DNA of 64,000 nt from Pontibacter russatus (GCF_009931655.1 NZ_CP047984.1:2188501-2252500); one strand, 5' to 3'. Positions 34,969-47,401 are shown, counted from the stretch's first letter. Notes: generated by a model from the sequence alone, not told the origin. Translations and numbers: made by a program.

Positions 34969-37242
34969 ATGAGCAAAGTAAACAGAGAGGACGCACTCGC
35001 CTACCACCTGGAGGGAAAGCCCGGGAAGATTGAGGTGATCCCCACGAAAATGGTCAGTACCCAGCACGACCTGGCGCTGGCCTACTCCCCCGGTGTGGCA
35101 GAGCCCTGCAAGGAGATTCACGCCGACAAAGACAACGCATATAAGTACACGGCCAAGGGCAACCTGGTGGGTGTCATCTCCAACGGCACGGCGGTTCTCG
35201 GCTTAGGCAACATCGGCCCCGACGCCTCTAAGCCGGTGATGGAGGGAAAGGGCGTTCTCTTCAAGAAATTCGCGGGCATCGATGTGTTCGACATTGAGAT
35301 TGATTCCACAGACCCGGAGGAATTCATCCGGATCGTAAAGTCGCTGGAGCCCACGTTCGGCGGTATCAACCTGGAGGATATAAAAGCGCCGGAGAGCTTC
35401 AAGATAGAAGTGGCCCTGAAAGAGCAGATGAACATCCCGGTGATGCACGACGACCAGCACGGCACGGCCATCATCTCGGCCGCCGCCCTGCTGAACGCGC
35501 TGGAGATAACCGGCCGGAAGATAGAGGAAGTGAAGATGGTGATGAGCGGGGCCGGTGCCGCCGCCATCGCCTGCGCCAAGCTATATATAGCCCTGGGCCT
35601 GAAAATAGACAATATCGTGATGCTGGACCGGGAAGGCGTTATTCACCCGGGGCGCAACGACCTGGATATATACAAGGCGCAGTTCGTGACGACACGCAGC
35701 ATCCGCACGCTGGCAGAGGCCATGGAGGGCGCCGATGTGTTCGTGGGTCTGTCGGCGGCCAACGTGCTGGCCCCGGAGTTGGTGAAGACCATGGCGCCAG
35801 ACCCCATTATTTTCGCGCTCGCCAACCCTGATCCGGAAATCTCCTACGATGTGGCCATGGCCACCCGCGACGACCTGATCATGGCCACCGGCCGCTCCGA
35901 CCATCCGAACCAGGTAAACAATGTGCTGGGCTTCCCCTATATCTTCAGGGGGGCGCTGGATGTGCGGGCCACCGAGATAAACGAGGCGATGAAACTGGCG
36001 GCCGTGCGCGCGCTTGCGGCGCTGGCCAAAGAGCCGGTGCCGGACGTGGTGCTGAAAGCCTACAGCGACACCACCATCAACTTCGGACGCACCTACCTGA
36101 TCCCCAAACCGCTGGACACACGCCTGATCACCACCATATCCCCGGCAGTGGCGCAAGCGGCCATGGAGAGCGGCGTGGCCCGCAAGCAGATCACCGATTG
36201 GGAGGCCTACGAGCATGAGTTGCGGGAGCGCATCGGCATCGACCAGAAGCTGATGACGCGCATCACGAACCAGGCCAAGAAAGACCCGAAGACAGTGGTG
36301 TTTACCGAGGCAGACAATTACAAGATCCTGAAGGCGGCCCAGATTGTGAAGGAGCAGCGCATCGCGCAGCCGATTCTGCTGGGCAACCGCGAGCGGATAG
36401 AGGCCATCATCGCCGAAAACAAGATGGACCTGCAGGGCGCCACCATCATCGACCCCTTTCTGGAAGACGCCAAACGCGCGGAGTATGCCGAGCTGCTCTT
36501 CCAGAAACGCCAGCGCAAGGGCCTGACGCTGTTTGATGCGGAGCGCCTGATGCGCGACCGCAACTACTTCGGCAGCATGATGCTGAACAGCGGCGAGGCG
36601 GACGCCCTCATCTCCGGCCTCACCCGCGACTACTCCAAAACCATTGTGCCGGCGCTGCAGGCGGTGGGCGTGGAGGAAGGCGTTAACAAAGTGGCCGGGA
36701 TGTACATCATCCTGAGCCAGCGCGAGCCGCTTTTCTTTGCCGACACCACCGTGAACCTGAACCCGACGGCCGACGAGTTGGTCGACATCATCGGGCTGAC
36801 GGCACGCGCCGTGAGGTTCTTCGACACGGAGCCGCGCGTGGCCATGCTGTCCTACTCCAACTTCGGCTCGGTGCGCGGCGAGGTGCCGGACAAATCAGCC
36901 GAGGCCGTGCGGAAGGCGAAGCAGCGCTACCCGGGCCTGCTGCTGGACGGCGAGATGCAGGCCAACACCGCCCTCAACCGCAACCTGCTGCGCGAGCACT
37001 ACCCGTTCAGCGAACTGGCCGAGAAGGGCGCCAACACGCTGGTGTTCCCCAACCTGGCCTCCGGCAACATCGCCTACAAGGTGCTGCAGGAGATAGGCGG
37101 CGCCGAGGTGATCGGGCCGGTGCTGATGGGCATGCGCAAGCCGGTGCATATCCTGCAGTTGGGCAGCTCCATCCGCGAAATTGTGAACATCGTTTCCATC
37201 GCGGTGGTAGATGCCCAGAATTACAACAACCAGCATATATAA
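34969..37242 (+). CDS. maeB: NADP-dependent malic enzyme with C-terminal phosphotransacetylase-like domain
   Basis: A 757-residue MaeB-type enzyme. The N-terminal malic enzyme part (about 1-425) decarboxylates malate to pyruvate with NADP; it contains [18 protein letters not shown], the metal and substrate residues in [12 protein letters not shown], the nucleotide loop [19 protein letters not shown] and ALANPDPEI. The C-terminal part (about 430-757) is a phosphate acetyltransferase-like domain ([47 protein letters not shown]), thought to be regulatory and to bind acetyl-CoA. Length is typical (about 760). Its stop codon directly abuts the ruvA ATG. A TATCTTTG -7 box lies at 34841-34848, without a clear -33. 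Confidence 0.95.
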   Translation: MSKVNREDALAYHLEGKPGKIEVIPTKMVSTQHDLALAYSPGVAEPCKEIHADKDNAYKYTAKGNLVGVISNGTAVLGLGNIGPDASKPVMEGKGVLFKKFAGIDVFDIEIDSTDPEEFIRIVKSLEPTFGGINLEDIKAPESFKIEVALKEQMNIPVMHDDQHGTAIISAAALLNALEITGRKIEEVKMVMSGAGAAAIACAKLYIALGLKIDNIVMLDREGVIHPGRNDLDIYKAQFVTTRSIRTLAEAMEGADVFVGLSAANVLAPELVKTMAPDPIIFALANPDPEISYDVAMATRDDLIMATGRSDHPNQVNNVLGFPYIFRGALDVRATEINEAMKLAAVRALAALAKEPVPDVVLKAYSDTTINFGRTYLIPKPLDTRLITTISPAVAQAAMESGVARKQITDWEAYEHELRERIGIDQKLMTRITNQAKKDPKTVVFTEADNYKILKAAQIVKEQRIAQPILLGNRERIEAIIAENKMDLQGATIIDPFLEDAKRAEYAELLFQKRQRKGLTLFDAERLMRDRNYFGSMMLNSGEADALISGLTRDYSKTIVPALQAVGVEEGVNKVAGMYIILSQREPLFFADTTVNLNPTADELVDIIGLTARAVRFFDTEPRVAMLSYSNFGSVRGEVPDKSAEAVRKAKQRYPGLLLDGEMQANTALNRNLLREHYPFSELAEKGANTLVFPNLASGNIAYKVLQEIGGAEVIGPVLMGMRKPVHILQLGSSIREIVNIVSIAVVDAQNYNNQHI

Positions 37243-37833
37243 ATGATAGCTTACATCGACGGCAAACTGACGCACAAAGACCCCACCTTCGTTATCATTG
37301 ACGTGGGTGGGGTCGGCTACCAGATCAAGGTGTCGCTGAACACGTATTCTGCGCTGCCAGGGGGCGAACGCTGTAGGCTGCACACCTTTCTGCATATAAA
37401 GGAGGACGCGCACACGCTCTACGGCTTCAACACCGTTGCGGAGAAGGAGCTGTTCCTGCTGCTGATCTCCATATCGGGGGTGGGCCCCAACACCGGGCTC
37501 ATGATTTTGTCTTCGTTGTCGGTGGAGGAGGTGCAGCAGGCCATTGTGCGGGAAGACGTGCGCACCATCCAGCACGTGAAGGGGATCGGGGCGAAAACAG
37601 CGCAGCGCATCATCCTGGAGCTAAAAGACAAAGTGAAAAAAGACGTGATGCTGTCGGAGGTGGGCGCGCCTGCGGCAGCGTACAATACGAACAGAGCAGA
37701 AGCGTTATCTGCATTAGTGACACTGGGCTTTGCGAAGAACGTGGCCGAGAAAACCCTTGACTCAATCATCAAACGCGAGGGCGGCAGCCTGAGCGTGGAG
37801 GAGTTGATCAAGTTTGCGTTGAAGTCTTCATAA
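37243..37833 (+). CDS. ruvA: Holliday junction branch migration protein RuvA
   Basis: A 196-residue RuvA. The N-terminal OB-fold (MIAYIDGKLTHKDPTFVIIDVGGVGYQIKV), the two helix-hairpin-helix motifs (LLISISGVGPNTGL about 80; VKGIGAKTAQRIILEL about 113) and the C-terminal RuvB-binding domain (about 148-196, ALVTLGFAKNVAEKTL) are all present. It holds the Holliday junction while RuvB drives branch migration. It starts immediately after the maeB stop codon and ends 16 nt before sprA, the usual Bacteroidota arrangement. Confidence 0.96.
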   Translation: MIAYIDGKLTHKDPTFVIIDVGGVGYQIKVSLNTYSALPGGERCRLHTFLHIKEDAHTLYGFNTVAEKELFLLLISISGVGPNTGLMILSSLSVEEVQQAIVREDVRTIQHVKGIGAKTAQRIILELKDKVKKDVMLSEVGAPAAAYNTNRAEALSALVTLGFAKNVAEKTLDSIIKREGGSLSVEELIKFALKSS

Positions 37834-37849
37834 GAGAATATATCCTGTT

Positions 37850-40800
37850 TTGATCTGGAAGAGTAAAAAAGGCCACCTGCTTTTGGCTACGGTTGCTACT
37901 ATTTCTATGCTGGGCTGGTGGTCGCAGGCGGAAGAACTGCGCTCGGCAAGCCGTTTCAAATTTACCATCCTCAAAAACCTTCAGCTGCCGCAGGACACGG
38001 TCCGCAAAGACTCTTCCGAAGCGTATATCCCGAGCCGCAGGCCTACCTTTGTCCCCTCCGACAGGCGGGGGAGCCCTTTCAGCACGCGCCCCAACTCCTC
38101 CCCCCTGCTGCTGGGCCAGCCCAGCAACCTCCAGTTGAACGTGGAGTTGGACGACAGCCTGCAGGAGTACCGGATCACCGAAACCATCGGGGACATCAAC
38201 TACCGCCCGCCCTCCACCATGTCGCTGCGCGAGTACTCGGAGTGGCAGCAGCGCCAGGCCATCCGCGACTACTGGCGGGCCAAGTCTGCCGGGCTGGACG
38301 GCGAGAGCGTGGTGAGCAGCAACCGCCTTATCCCCAAGCTATATATAAGCCCCATGTTCGACCGCATCTTCGGCGGCAACTACGTGGACATCCAGCCCAA
38401 CGGCAACGTGTCGCTCAAGTTCGGGGCTCGCTTTAACCGGAACCAGAACCCCAGCATCCCGCTCAGCCAGCAGCGCACCGGCGACTTCGACTTCGAGCAG
38501 AACATCTCGCTGAACCTGGTGGGCCAGATCGGGGAGAAAATGCGCCTCAACTTCAACTGGGACAACAACGCCAACTTCGACTTCGAGAACAACATGAAGC
38601 TGGACTATACCGGCTACGAGGAGGAGATAGTGCGCAAGGTGGAGGCCGGTAACGTGAGCCTGCCGCTCAACAACTCCCTCATCATGGGCGCCCAGAACCT
38701 GTTCGGCATCAAGACGCAGCTGCAATTCGGCCGCCTCGGCGTCACCACCATCGCCTCCAGCGTGCGAGGCACCAACGACGAGGTGGTGGTGCAGAACGGG
38801 GCGCAGAACAAGCGTTTCTCCATCCGGGTGGATGAGTACGACAACAACCGCCACTTTTACCTGTCCCAGTTTTTCAGGGGCCGCTACAACGAGTCGCTCA
38901 AGAACCTGCCGCTGGTCAACTCCGGCATCGTCATCCGCCGCCTCGAGCTGTACGTGACCAACAACAACCGCTCCACCGAGAACCTGCGCAACATGGTGGC
39001 CTATATGGACCTGGGCGAGGCAGACCCCTTCCGGGACCAGTTCGGGAGCGGGAGGCCCGCCACGGCACCCGCCGACAACGCCGCCAACACCCTATATGGC
39101 CAGATAGCCCGGAACAGCAGCGCCCGCGACAACTCGCAGGTAGACACGTACCTGAACAGCCTCGGCCTGAAGAAGGGCATCGACTTTGAGCACGTGCGCG
39201 CCCGCAAGCTGGACCCGCGGGAATATAAGTTCAACCCGCAGTTGGGCTATATATCCCTGAACACGCAGCTGCTGCCCGACCAGGTGCTGGGCGTGGCCTT
39301 TGAGTACACGTACAACGGCAAGACCTACCAGGTGGGCGAGTTGGTGGACGATTACCAGAACCTGAACTCGGAGGAGGTGGTACACCTGAAACTGCTGCGC
39401 GCCACGAGCCCCTCGCTGGAGTACCCCACCTGGGACCTGATGATGAAGAACGTCTACAGCCTTGACGCCACGCAGCTGAACCGCGAGAACTTCCAACTCC
39501 AGCTTATATATAAAGACGACGAAACAGGCGTAGACATCACCAGCATCAAGGAGCCGAGCCCCATCCAGAACATCCCGCTGGTGGAGGTATTCAACCTCGA
39601 CAACGTAAACACCAACAACGACAAGCCCAGCGACGGCAACTTCGACTTCCTGTCGGGCATCACCATCGACCCGGAGACGGGCCGCATCTTCTTTCCGCAG
39701 GTGGAGCCCTTCGGCGACTACCTCGCCCAGAAACTGGAGGGCCGCCCGGAGCTGATCGAGAAGTACGTGTTCCAGGAATTGTACGAGCAGACACAGACCG
39801 ACGCGCAGCAGAACAACGTAAAAGCCAAGTTCTATATAAACGGCCGTTTCCAGGCCTCCTCCGCCGATGAGATCATGCTGCCGGGCTTCCGGATAGCGGA
39901 GGGCTCCGTGGCGGTGTACTCGGGCGGCACGCGCCTGGTGGAGGGCACCGACTACCAGGTGTTCTACGACCTGGGCCGGATCAAAATCCTGAACCCAAGC
40001 TATATCAGCTCGGCCAACGACCTTCGCGTGACCTACGAGAAGGCCGAACTGCTGAACATACAGCCCCGCACCATGCTGGGGGCCCGCTTCGACTACCGCC
40101 TGAGCGACGACGTAAACCTGGGCGCGACGGTGCTCACCATCAACGAGCAGGCCTATATAAACCGCGTGAGCATCGGCGACGAGCCCACCAACAACACCAT
40201 CTACGGCTTTGACCTCAACCTGCAGAAAGAATCCCGTTTCCTGACGAAGATGACGGATGCCATTCCGCTGATCCAGACGAAGGAGCCCTCGCTCGTGACC
40301 TTCAGCGGGGAGTTTGCGCAGCTGATTCCGGGGCAGACCAAGTCCAACGCCAACGAGGACGGCGCTTCCTATATAGACGACTTCGAGGGGCGGAGACGCC
40401 TTACAGCCTGGGCGGCTTCAACAACACCAACTGGCGCCTGGCAGCCACGCCTGCCCCGCTGGTGCCGGGGCCTGGCCTGGAGTACTCGTACAACCGCGCC
40501 AAAATCGCCTGGTATACCATCGACCAGATCTTCTACCGCAACAGCGACAACCTGAAGCCCGACAACATTTCGGACGAGGATTTGGAGAACCAGTACGTGC
40601 GGCCGGTAAGGCGCACCGAGGTGTTCCCCGAGCGCGACGCGGAAATGTCGAACACGTTTGAGTACACGTTCGACGTGGCTTACTACCCACAGGAAAGAGG
40701 CCAGTACAACTACAACCCGGACCTGACGCCGCAGGGCCTGCTGGCCGGAGACCCGCGCAACAACTGGGGCGGCATCAGCCGGGAAATCTCGTTCGACACG

Positions 40801-43800
40801 GACTTCGACAACGCCAACATCGAGTATGTGGAGTTCTGGCTCCTGGACCCCTTTATTGGGGGCCCGAACGGCCGGACAGACGCGGAGGGCAATGAAATAA
40901 CAAGCAACGAGGGCGGCGAACTGGTCCTGAACCTGGGCAGCGTGTCAGAGGACATCCTGAAAGACAACGAGTACGCCTTCGAGAACGGCCTGCCGACCGG
41001 CGCCGAGGATGTGCAGGACCTGGAGGAGACCATCTGGGGCCGCGTGACGCAGCAGCAGTTCCTGACAGACGCCTTCTCTGCCGTGCCGGGTGCGCGCCAG
41101 AGCCAGGACATCGGCCTGGACGGACTCGGCGACGCCAACGAAGGCACCTATTTCCAGCAAAGCTTCCTGGACCGCATACCGGGCACCCCGCCGCAGACGG
41201 TGCTCGATGACCCCTCGGCCGATAACTTCCTCCACCACCTCGACCCTATATATGACCAGCGTAACGCAGGCATCCTGGCGCGCTACAAGAACTACAACGG
41301 CATGGAGAACAACTCTCCCGAGGACAGCCGCTTCGCCAATTACGCCTTCCCCGACAAGGAGGACCTGAACCGCGACAACGTGATAAACGACCTGGAGCAG
41401 TACTACGAATACAAGGTTAGCCTGCGCCCCGGGCAGTTGGAGGTGGGCCAGAATTATATCGTGGACGCGGTGCAGGACGAGGAGACCGACGCCACGTGGT
41501 ACCAGTTCCGGATACCGGTGCGCCAGCCTACCAACACCGTGGGCGGCATCAGCGGCTTCAAGTCCATCCGGTTTATGCGCATGTACCTCACGCAGTTTGC
41601 CGATCCGGTGGTGCTGCGCTTCGTGCAGTTCCAGTTTATCGCCAACCAGTGGCGCAAGTTTGAGCAACCCATCACCGACGGCACCCCCTGCCTCACCTGC
41701 ACCGACGACGCCCGCAGCTTTACCGTGTCCACCGTCAACATAGAGGAGAACGGGCAGGCGCTGGCAAATGAGAACAATATTCCGTACAAGGTTCCGCCGG
41801 GCATCAACCGCCTCCGCGACTACGCCTCCGTGAACGACCGCCGCCAGAACGAGCAGTCGCTGCAGCTGTGCGTGGAAGACCTGAAAGACTCTTTCTCCAA
41901 AGCGGTATATAAGAACATCTCCCTCGACATGCTGATATATAAGCAGCTGAAGATGTTCCTGCACGCCGAGTCGAGCGACCCGTCTGTCCGGGACGGCGAT
42001 GTGCAGGCCTTTATCCGGATCGGCACCGACTTTACCCAGAACTACTACGAATATGTGGTGCCCCTGAAAATAACCGCGCCGGGCAGCAACATGGTGGAGG
42101 ACATATGGCCCGAGCAGAACCAGATAGCGATAGCGCTGCAGGACCTGGTGGATGCAAAGGTTGAACGAAACAGTGACCCCGACCACACCTTTTTATATGT
42201 GCCTTATGAGAAAACGCTGCCGGACGGCACCCTGATACGCGTGGTGGGCAACCCGGACTTCAGCGAGGTGGAGGGCATTATGATTGGCGTGCGCAACCCC
42301 CGCGACGCCAACGGCGACAACCGCCCGCACTCGGTGTGTATATGGGCGGATGAGCTGCGCGTGACTGACTTCCGCAACCAGACCGGCTGGGCGGGCAACG
42401 CGCGCCTGAACACCAAGCTGGCCGACTTTGCCAACATTACCGCCACGGGCGCCTATACCACCATCGGCTTCGGGGGCCTGCAGCAGAAAATAGCGCAGCG
42501 CGCCCGCGAGAACACCGCCCTGTTCGACGTGAGCGCCAACATTGTCATGGACAAGTTCCTGCCGCAGCAGTGGGGCATTAAGGTGCCGCTTACCCTGCAA
42601 TACGGCACCCTCTACAGCGAGCCGCAGTTTGACCCGCTGGACAAGGACGTGCCGCTGGAGCAGTCGCTCACCAAGTTTGACTCGGACGATCAGCGGCGGG
42701 CCTACCGGAAAGAAGTGACCACCCGCGAAACCCGCAGAAGCATCAGCCTGCTGAACGTGCGCAAAGAGCGGGTGGACCCGGCGGCGCGGGTGCGCCTGTA
42801 CGACGTGGAGAACCTCTCTTTCTCCTATTCCTACGCCGAGCGCCTGTTCACCAACGTGGAGACAGACCGCGACTACAGCAAGACCTACACGGGCGGCGTG
42901 GCCTACACCTACAACAACGAGCCGAAGAACTACACGCCGTTTGCCAATGTGCAGGGGCTCAACTCGCCGTACCTGCGCCCGATTAAAGACTTCAACTTCT
43001 CGCTGGTGCCGAGCCGCTTTGCAGTGCGCGCCGACCTCAACCGCTTCTACAACGAAGTGTACCTGCAGCGCCCCGACCAGGAGACCGGCTTCGTGACGAC
43101 CAGGGGGCTCACGCCGACCTTCCAGAAGTACTTCTACTTCAACCGCATCTACGACATGCGCTGGGACCTGACCAAGAGCCTCTCGCTGGACTACACGGCC
43201 ACGAACCGCGCCGTGGTGGACGAGCCCTACGCACGCATCAACAACGAGGTGGATTCCCTGCAGTACAAGAACAGGGTGATATGGGAGAACCTGATGCGCG
43301 GGGGCCGCAACACCAACTTCAACCAACTGGTGGCCCTCAACTACAAGCTGCCCTTCGACAAGTTCCCGCTCACCGACTGGCTGGATGCCGAAACCCGCTA
43401 CGCCGCCACCTATATATGGACGGCGGGCTCCACGGCCCTCAACCAGGCGGCGGATTTCCAGCTGGGCAACACGGCCGAGAACAGCACCGAGCTTAGCGTA
43501 AACGGCAAGATCGACATGGTGAAGCTCTACAACAAGGTGAAGTTCCTGAAAGATGTGAACTCGCCCACGCCAGCCAGCCCGGTGGCTGCACCGGTTCCCG
43601 GCGACACGGCAGCCGCCACCAAGCCGAAAGCCGACCTGAAGGTGCTGAGGGGGCTGGCGCGGCTGCTGATGATGACGCGCTCGCTGAACGTGGCCTACCT
43701 CGAGAACCGCGGCTCCATGATGCCGGGCTACCTGCCGACGCCTTCTTTCTTCGGCTTCGACGATGACTTTGAGGCACCGGGGCTGCCGTTTATCCTGGGC

Positions 43801-45042
43801 CGCCAATATGATCTGGACGACCTGTATTACCGCGCCCACACCAACGGCTGGTACACCGACAGCAGCCAGTACCTCAACACGCCGTTCAGCGCCCTCAACA
43901 CCCAGACCTTTACCGCACGCGCCAACCTGGAGCCGTTCCGCAACTTCAACATACAGCTGGATGCGCGCCGCACCAAGTCGGTGATCGATGAGATATTCTA
44001 CCGCAAGGAGTTTGATGATTTCGGGGACATCAGCGAGACGGACCAACGCCAGAACCCGTTTACCTCGGGCTCGTTCAGCACCTCGTTCCTGGCGCTGGGC
44101 ACGCTGTTCGAGTCAACGGCAGACGGTACGTCGGAGGCCTTCAACAACTTTGTGCGCTACCGCCACAACGTACACGACAAGCTCACCGTCGCCAACGAGT
44201 TTGCCGGAGACTCCGGCTATACCCTGAACTCGCAGGAGGTACTGATGAAGTCGTTCCTGTACGCCTACCAGGGCCGCGACATCAACGGGTACGAGGCAAA
44301 GGCCGAGAAAAGTCCCTTCGAGCGCCTGCCCATCCCGAACTGGCGCATCGATTACAACGGGCTGGAGCGCCTGCCGCTGTTCCAGAAGTGGTTCAGCCAG
44401 ATCAGCCTCTCGCACGCTTATAACTCCAGCTACAACATCACCAGCTTCACCACCTCGCTCATATATGACCAGGAACCCGGCGGGTTCCCGACACAGCTGA
44501 ACGAGAACGGCCGCCTGGAGTCGTACTACATCGTGAACCAGCTGACGGTGCTGGAGCGCCTCGCGCCGCTGCTGGGCATTAACTTCCGCACCAAAAACAA
44601 CCTGACCGGCCGCCTAGAGTACAAGATCGAGCGGAACCTGTCGCTGAACCTGACAAACGCGCAGGTGACGGAGACCAACGTGAAGGACTATGTGATCGGG
44701 CTTGGCTATACCACCAGCAACTTCCGGATTCCATTCAAAATCGGCGGGGAGCGCAAAGTGCTGGAAAACGAGCTGACCATGCGCCTCGACCTCTCGGTGC
44801 GCGACAACCAGACGGTGCAGCGGGCCATCTCCACCGACGACGCAGGGACGGAGCGCATCCAGAACCAGATCACCAACGGCACGCGCCAGTTGCAGCTGCG
44901 CCCCACCATCGACTATGTGCTGAGCCAGCGCCTGAACCTGCAGTTCTACCTGCTGCGCACCGTGTCGGACCCGAAGATTTCGACCTCGTTCCGCAACAGT
45001 GTGACCGAGGGCGGCGTTCAGCTGAGAGTAAGTCTGCAATAA
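37850..45042 (+). pseudogene. sprA: Type IX secretion translocon protein SprA (Sov), interrupted by a one-base frameshift
   Basis: Two overlapping frames, 37850-40555 and 40462-45042, are the two halves of one SprA of about 2398 residues, the expected size (F. johnsoniae about 2400). SprA is the giant outer-membrane barrel that forms the T9SS channel and is needed for gliding. The first half keeps the family sequence up to SYIDDFEG and then turns to unrelated Arg/Thr/Pro-rich sequence; the true continuation (AETPYSLGGFNNTNWRL) is one frame over. The break lies in GGGG at 40387-40390, and one more G restores the frame. The first start is a TTG at 37850, followed by a signal-like segment. The rest of the gene is clean, so an assembly error or a recent mutation are both likely. 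Confidence 0.9.
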
Positions 45043-45101
45043 AATTTTAGCATTGCCAAAAAGACCGTAATTTTGACGGGAAACAACTTCAAATAAAACT
45101 C

Positions 45102-45482
45102 ATGAACTTACCTGATAACCTAAAGTACACCAAAGACCACGAGTGGGTGCGCGTGGAAGGCGATGTGGCCGTGGTGGGCATCACCGATTTTGCACAGAGC
45201 GAGCTGGGTGACATCGTTTACGTAGACATCGACACTGTCGACAAGGAAATCAGCCAGCACGACGTGTTCGGGACGGTAGAGGCTGTGAAGACGGTTTCAG
45301 ACCTGTTCAGCCCGCTGAGCGGCACGGTGCTGGAGGTGAACCCGAAGCTCGACAACAGCCCGGAGCTGGTGAACTCTGACCCCTACGGCGACGGCTGGAT
45401 CATCCGGATGTCCATCGGCGACGCCAGCCAGATTGATGGCCTGCTGACGGCTGCGGGCTACCGCGAGGTGATAGGCCAGTAG
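45102..45482 (+). CDS. gcvH: Glycine cleavage system H protein
   Basis: A 126-residue lipoyl carrier protein of the glycine cleavage system, shuttling the aminomethyl group between the P, T and L proteins. The lipoylation site is K63 in [12 protein letters not shown]; the flanking [30 protein letters not shown] and the tail [17 protein letters not shown] are conserved. It lies 59 nt after sprA, behind a TAATTTTG box at 45068-45075 with a poorly matched -33. gcvP and gcvT are not in the window. The sprA-gcvH-vanZ order is common in Bacteroidota. Confidence 0.96.
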   Translation: MNLPDNLKYTKDHEWVRVEGDVAVVGITDFAQSELGDIVYVDIDTVDKEISQHDVFGTVEAVKTVSDLFSPLSGTVLEVNPKLDNSPELVNSDPYGDGWIIRMSIGDASQIDGLLTAAGYREVIGQ

Positions 45483-45499
45483 TTTATATATAGATAGGC

Positions 45500-45874
45500 T
45501 TGATACTCCGATACAACCTGTTTACCATTCTTTGGGCAGCAGTGATTCTCGTCACGACGCTGCTGCCCTCTTCTTCCCTGCCCGCTGTCTCGGTTTGGGA
45601 ACTGTTCTCCTTCGATTCCTTTGCCCACGCCTTTCTGTTCAGTGTGCTGACTTTCCTGATGATTGTGGGGTTGGCAAAACAGTTCACCTTTCTTCGGCTC
45701 CAGCACTACCCTATCCGCTACGCCCTCCTCATCAGCAGCATGTTCGGCATTTTCATCGAGCTGATGCAGCACCACTTCATCCCTGGCCGCCAGGGCGACA
45801 TCATCGATGTGCTGGCCAACACCATCGGCTGCCTCCTCGGTATTTTGCTCTTTAAGTGGATATATGTCTGGTAA
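45500..45874 (+). CDS. VanZ-family membrane protein
   Basis: A 124-residue protein with four hydrophobic segments (about 5-22, 32-55, 68-88 and 100-122). The VanZ-like pattern is LPSSSLPAVSVWELFSFDSFAHAFLF (with the conserved DSFAH), YPIRYALLISSMFGIFIELMQ and PGRQGDIIDVLANTIGCLLG. VanZ-type proteins are linked to glycopeptide tolerance in Gram-positives; in Bacteroidota the role is unknown. The start is a TTG at 45500, 17 nt after gcvH; no ATG lies close by. It appears co-transcribed with gcvH. Confidence 0.82.
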   Translation: MILRYNLFTILWAAVILVTTLLPSSSLPAVSVWELFSFDSFAHAFLFSVLTFLMIVGLAKQFTFLRLQHYPIRYALLISSMFGIFIELMQHHFIPGRQGDIIDVLANTIGCLLGILLFKWIYVW

Positions 45875-46418
45875 ATCTGAGGTGTATAAGCTAAAGTCCT
45901 CCTTCTCGTACCGAAAGCCTTAGTACAATACTATTTAACCTGCTCCTCCTTCCATAGCAGGGAAGATAATGTAAGCGTTTTGCTGATGAAAAGATAAGCC
46001 AATTTGTTAGTTGGTGTAGACCGTAGCCGTGCTGGTTCATGCTCCGGTTCTTCTTTGTTATTGAAGATACTTGAGTTATTAATATGCCGTAGCGACGCTC
46101 TATCTATACCACCTATCATGCATTGAAGAAGAAGCCTAATATCCTATTATCAAAAATATTATCTCAATTATATATTACTTTTTTTATATCTATATAATTG
46201 CTATATTGTTGTATAGGAATGGCAACAAGAGACGCGCCTTTCCCATGCCTGCTGCATATTATATAGCTTGTAATGAGTATGCGGAGTATACACTGCTACT
46301 GAACAGACTACTGCATTGCTACCACAATTAGAGACACAGACGCTAAAACTGCCATAATGAGCGTATATGTAAGATGCTGAATGCCCGCTACTAAGCTACT
46401 TTAACAAATTTGTATACC
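45875..46418. other. AT-rich gene-free stretch
   Basis: About 540 nt, clearly poorer in GC than its surroundings (notably 46130-46220, with runs of A and T). A 62-codon minus-strand frame (45931-46119) has no recognisable relative. No promoter, repeat or RNA gene could be supported. It marks the left border of a compositionally different patch. Confidence 0.6.
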
Positions 46419-46826
46419 ATGAAAAAATCAATTCTAATGATGGCTCTCTTTGGGGGCCTCGCCTGCTCAGAGGCCTTTGCCCAGGACACGTTAAGCGTCG
46501 CCCCACCACAGGTAGCACAGGCCATGCTGGAGAAGCTGGACCATGAGCTTTCCCTCACCAGCCAGCAGGAGACGGAGGTGTATGCCCTGCTGGTAGAAAG
46601 GTCTGAGGAGTTCGCCCAAATCAGGGAGAGAAACAAGTCAAAAATCCTTTCTAAGGCCTCCTTTCAGCAAGCCAACGAACAGGCACTCAGAAAGTTGCAG
46701 CAGGCGCTGACGCCGGCGCAGTATGAAAAGCTAAAGGCGCTCCGCCAGGAGACACAACGGCAGAAAGCCGCCTATCGGGAGGAGGAGCTTTATAAAACCA
46801 CCCAGGACATAGAGCTTGACTTTTAA
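46419..46826 (+). CDS. Small periplasmic Spy/CpxP-like (LTxxQ) protein
   Basis: 135 residues from the ATG at 46419 with a signal peptide (MKKSILMMALFGGLACSEAFA). The mature part is nearly all helix and contains two LTxxQ-type motifs, LSLTSQQETEV (about 48) and LTPAQYEKL (about 103), the signature of the Spy/CpxP group of ATP-independent periplasmic chaperones, which respond to envelope stress in E. coli. It is a loose similarity; the fold is plausible but the function is inferred. It is 18 nt upstream of a lipoprotein gene and probably in the same transcript. Confidence 0.7.
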   Translation: MKKSILMMALFGGLACSEAFAQDTLSVAPPQVAQAMLEKLDHELSLTSQQETEVYALLVERSEEFAQIRERNKSKILSKASFQQANEQALRKLQQALTPAQYEKLKALRQETQRQKAAYREEELYKTTQDIELDF

Positions 46827-46844
46827 CCTTCATAGGAAACTGCC

Positions 46845-47372
46845 ATGAAACGCTTAACTAAATACTTACCCTTACTGGGGCTGTGCATGCTGCTGCTGTC
46901 CTGCAAGAAAGACAAAGTAGAACCCTCCCTGCCAGAAGCAACCATGGAAGGAAAGGACACTTTCGGAGCTATGGTGAACGGGGAGATATGGGTGCCGAAG
47001 GGAAGGCCAAGTACTTTTGAACCAAATCTTGATGTTGTGTATAACCCAAACTACTCAGGTGGCTCCTTTGATATCAGGGCGTTCAGCAAGATAAAAGATG
47101 ATCCAGCATTTTATGAATACTTCTATATTTATATGACTCAGCTTGACCATGAAGGAATCTATACTTTTGGTAATCCGGATATAGGTACAGTAACCTTCAG
47201 TTCACAGACCTGTGAATATGAGAGGGAGGATAATGTTCAGGGTACGCTGGAAATCACGAAGCTGGACATGCAGAGCGGCATCATCGCTGGCAAGTTTGAG
47301 TTTACGCTTTCAAAGCCTGGCTGCGATACCATCCGCGTCACCGAAGGCAGGTTCGACAAAAAGCTGTTTTAA
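46845..47372 (+). CDS. Lipoprotein with DUF6252-like domain
   Basis: A 175-residue lipoprotein with the lipobox LLLSC (Cys about 21), followed by KKDKVE as is common in Bacteroidota surface-exposed lipoproteins (an acidic/basic export signal after Cys). The mature part (TFGAMVNGEIWVPKG, then YFYIYMTQLDHEGIYTFGN and GTLEITKLDMQSGIIAGKFEFTL) resembles the DUF6252 family of beta-rich lipoproteins; I do not recognise a catalytic site. The gene is noticeably AT-richer than its neighbours (runs such as AATCTTGATGTTGTGTATAA), which fits recent acquisition or relaxed codon selection. Confidence 0.7.
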   Translation: MKRLTKYLPLLGLCMLLLSCKKDKVEPSLPEATMEGKDTFGAMVNGEIWVPKGRPSTFEPNLDVVYNPNYSGGSFDIRAFSKIKDDPAFYEYFYIYMTQLDHEGIYTFGNPDIGTVTFSSQTCEYEREDNVQGTLEITKLDMQSGIIAGKFEFTLSKPGCDTIRVTEGRFDKKLF

Positions 47373-47401
47373 ATTAATTAAGTACTAAACCATATAACTT
47401 T

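Noticed and set aside
40380..40560. Programmed ribosomal frameshifting in sprA
   Set aside because: GGGGC is not a known slippery heptamer, no stimulatory structure or in-frame stop follows closely, and other SprA genes are uninterrupted; an indel is far simpler.
42193..44046. 617-codon minus-strand frame inside sprA
   Set aside because: It is the antisense shadow of sprA, with low-complexity Val/His/Arg/Ala composition that follows from the codon usage of the sense strand; no family resemblance.
45931..46119. 62-codon minus-strand frame in the AT-rich gap
   Set aside because: No signal, motif or ribosome binding site, and no recognisable family; frames of this size are expected by chance in 540 nt.
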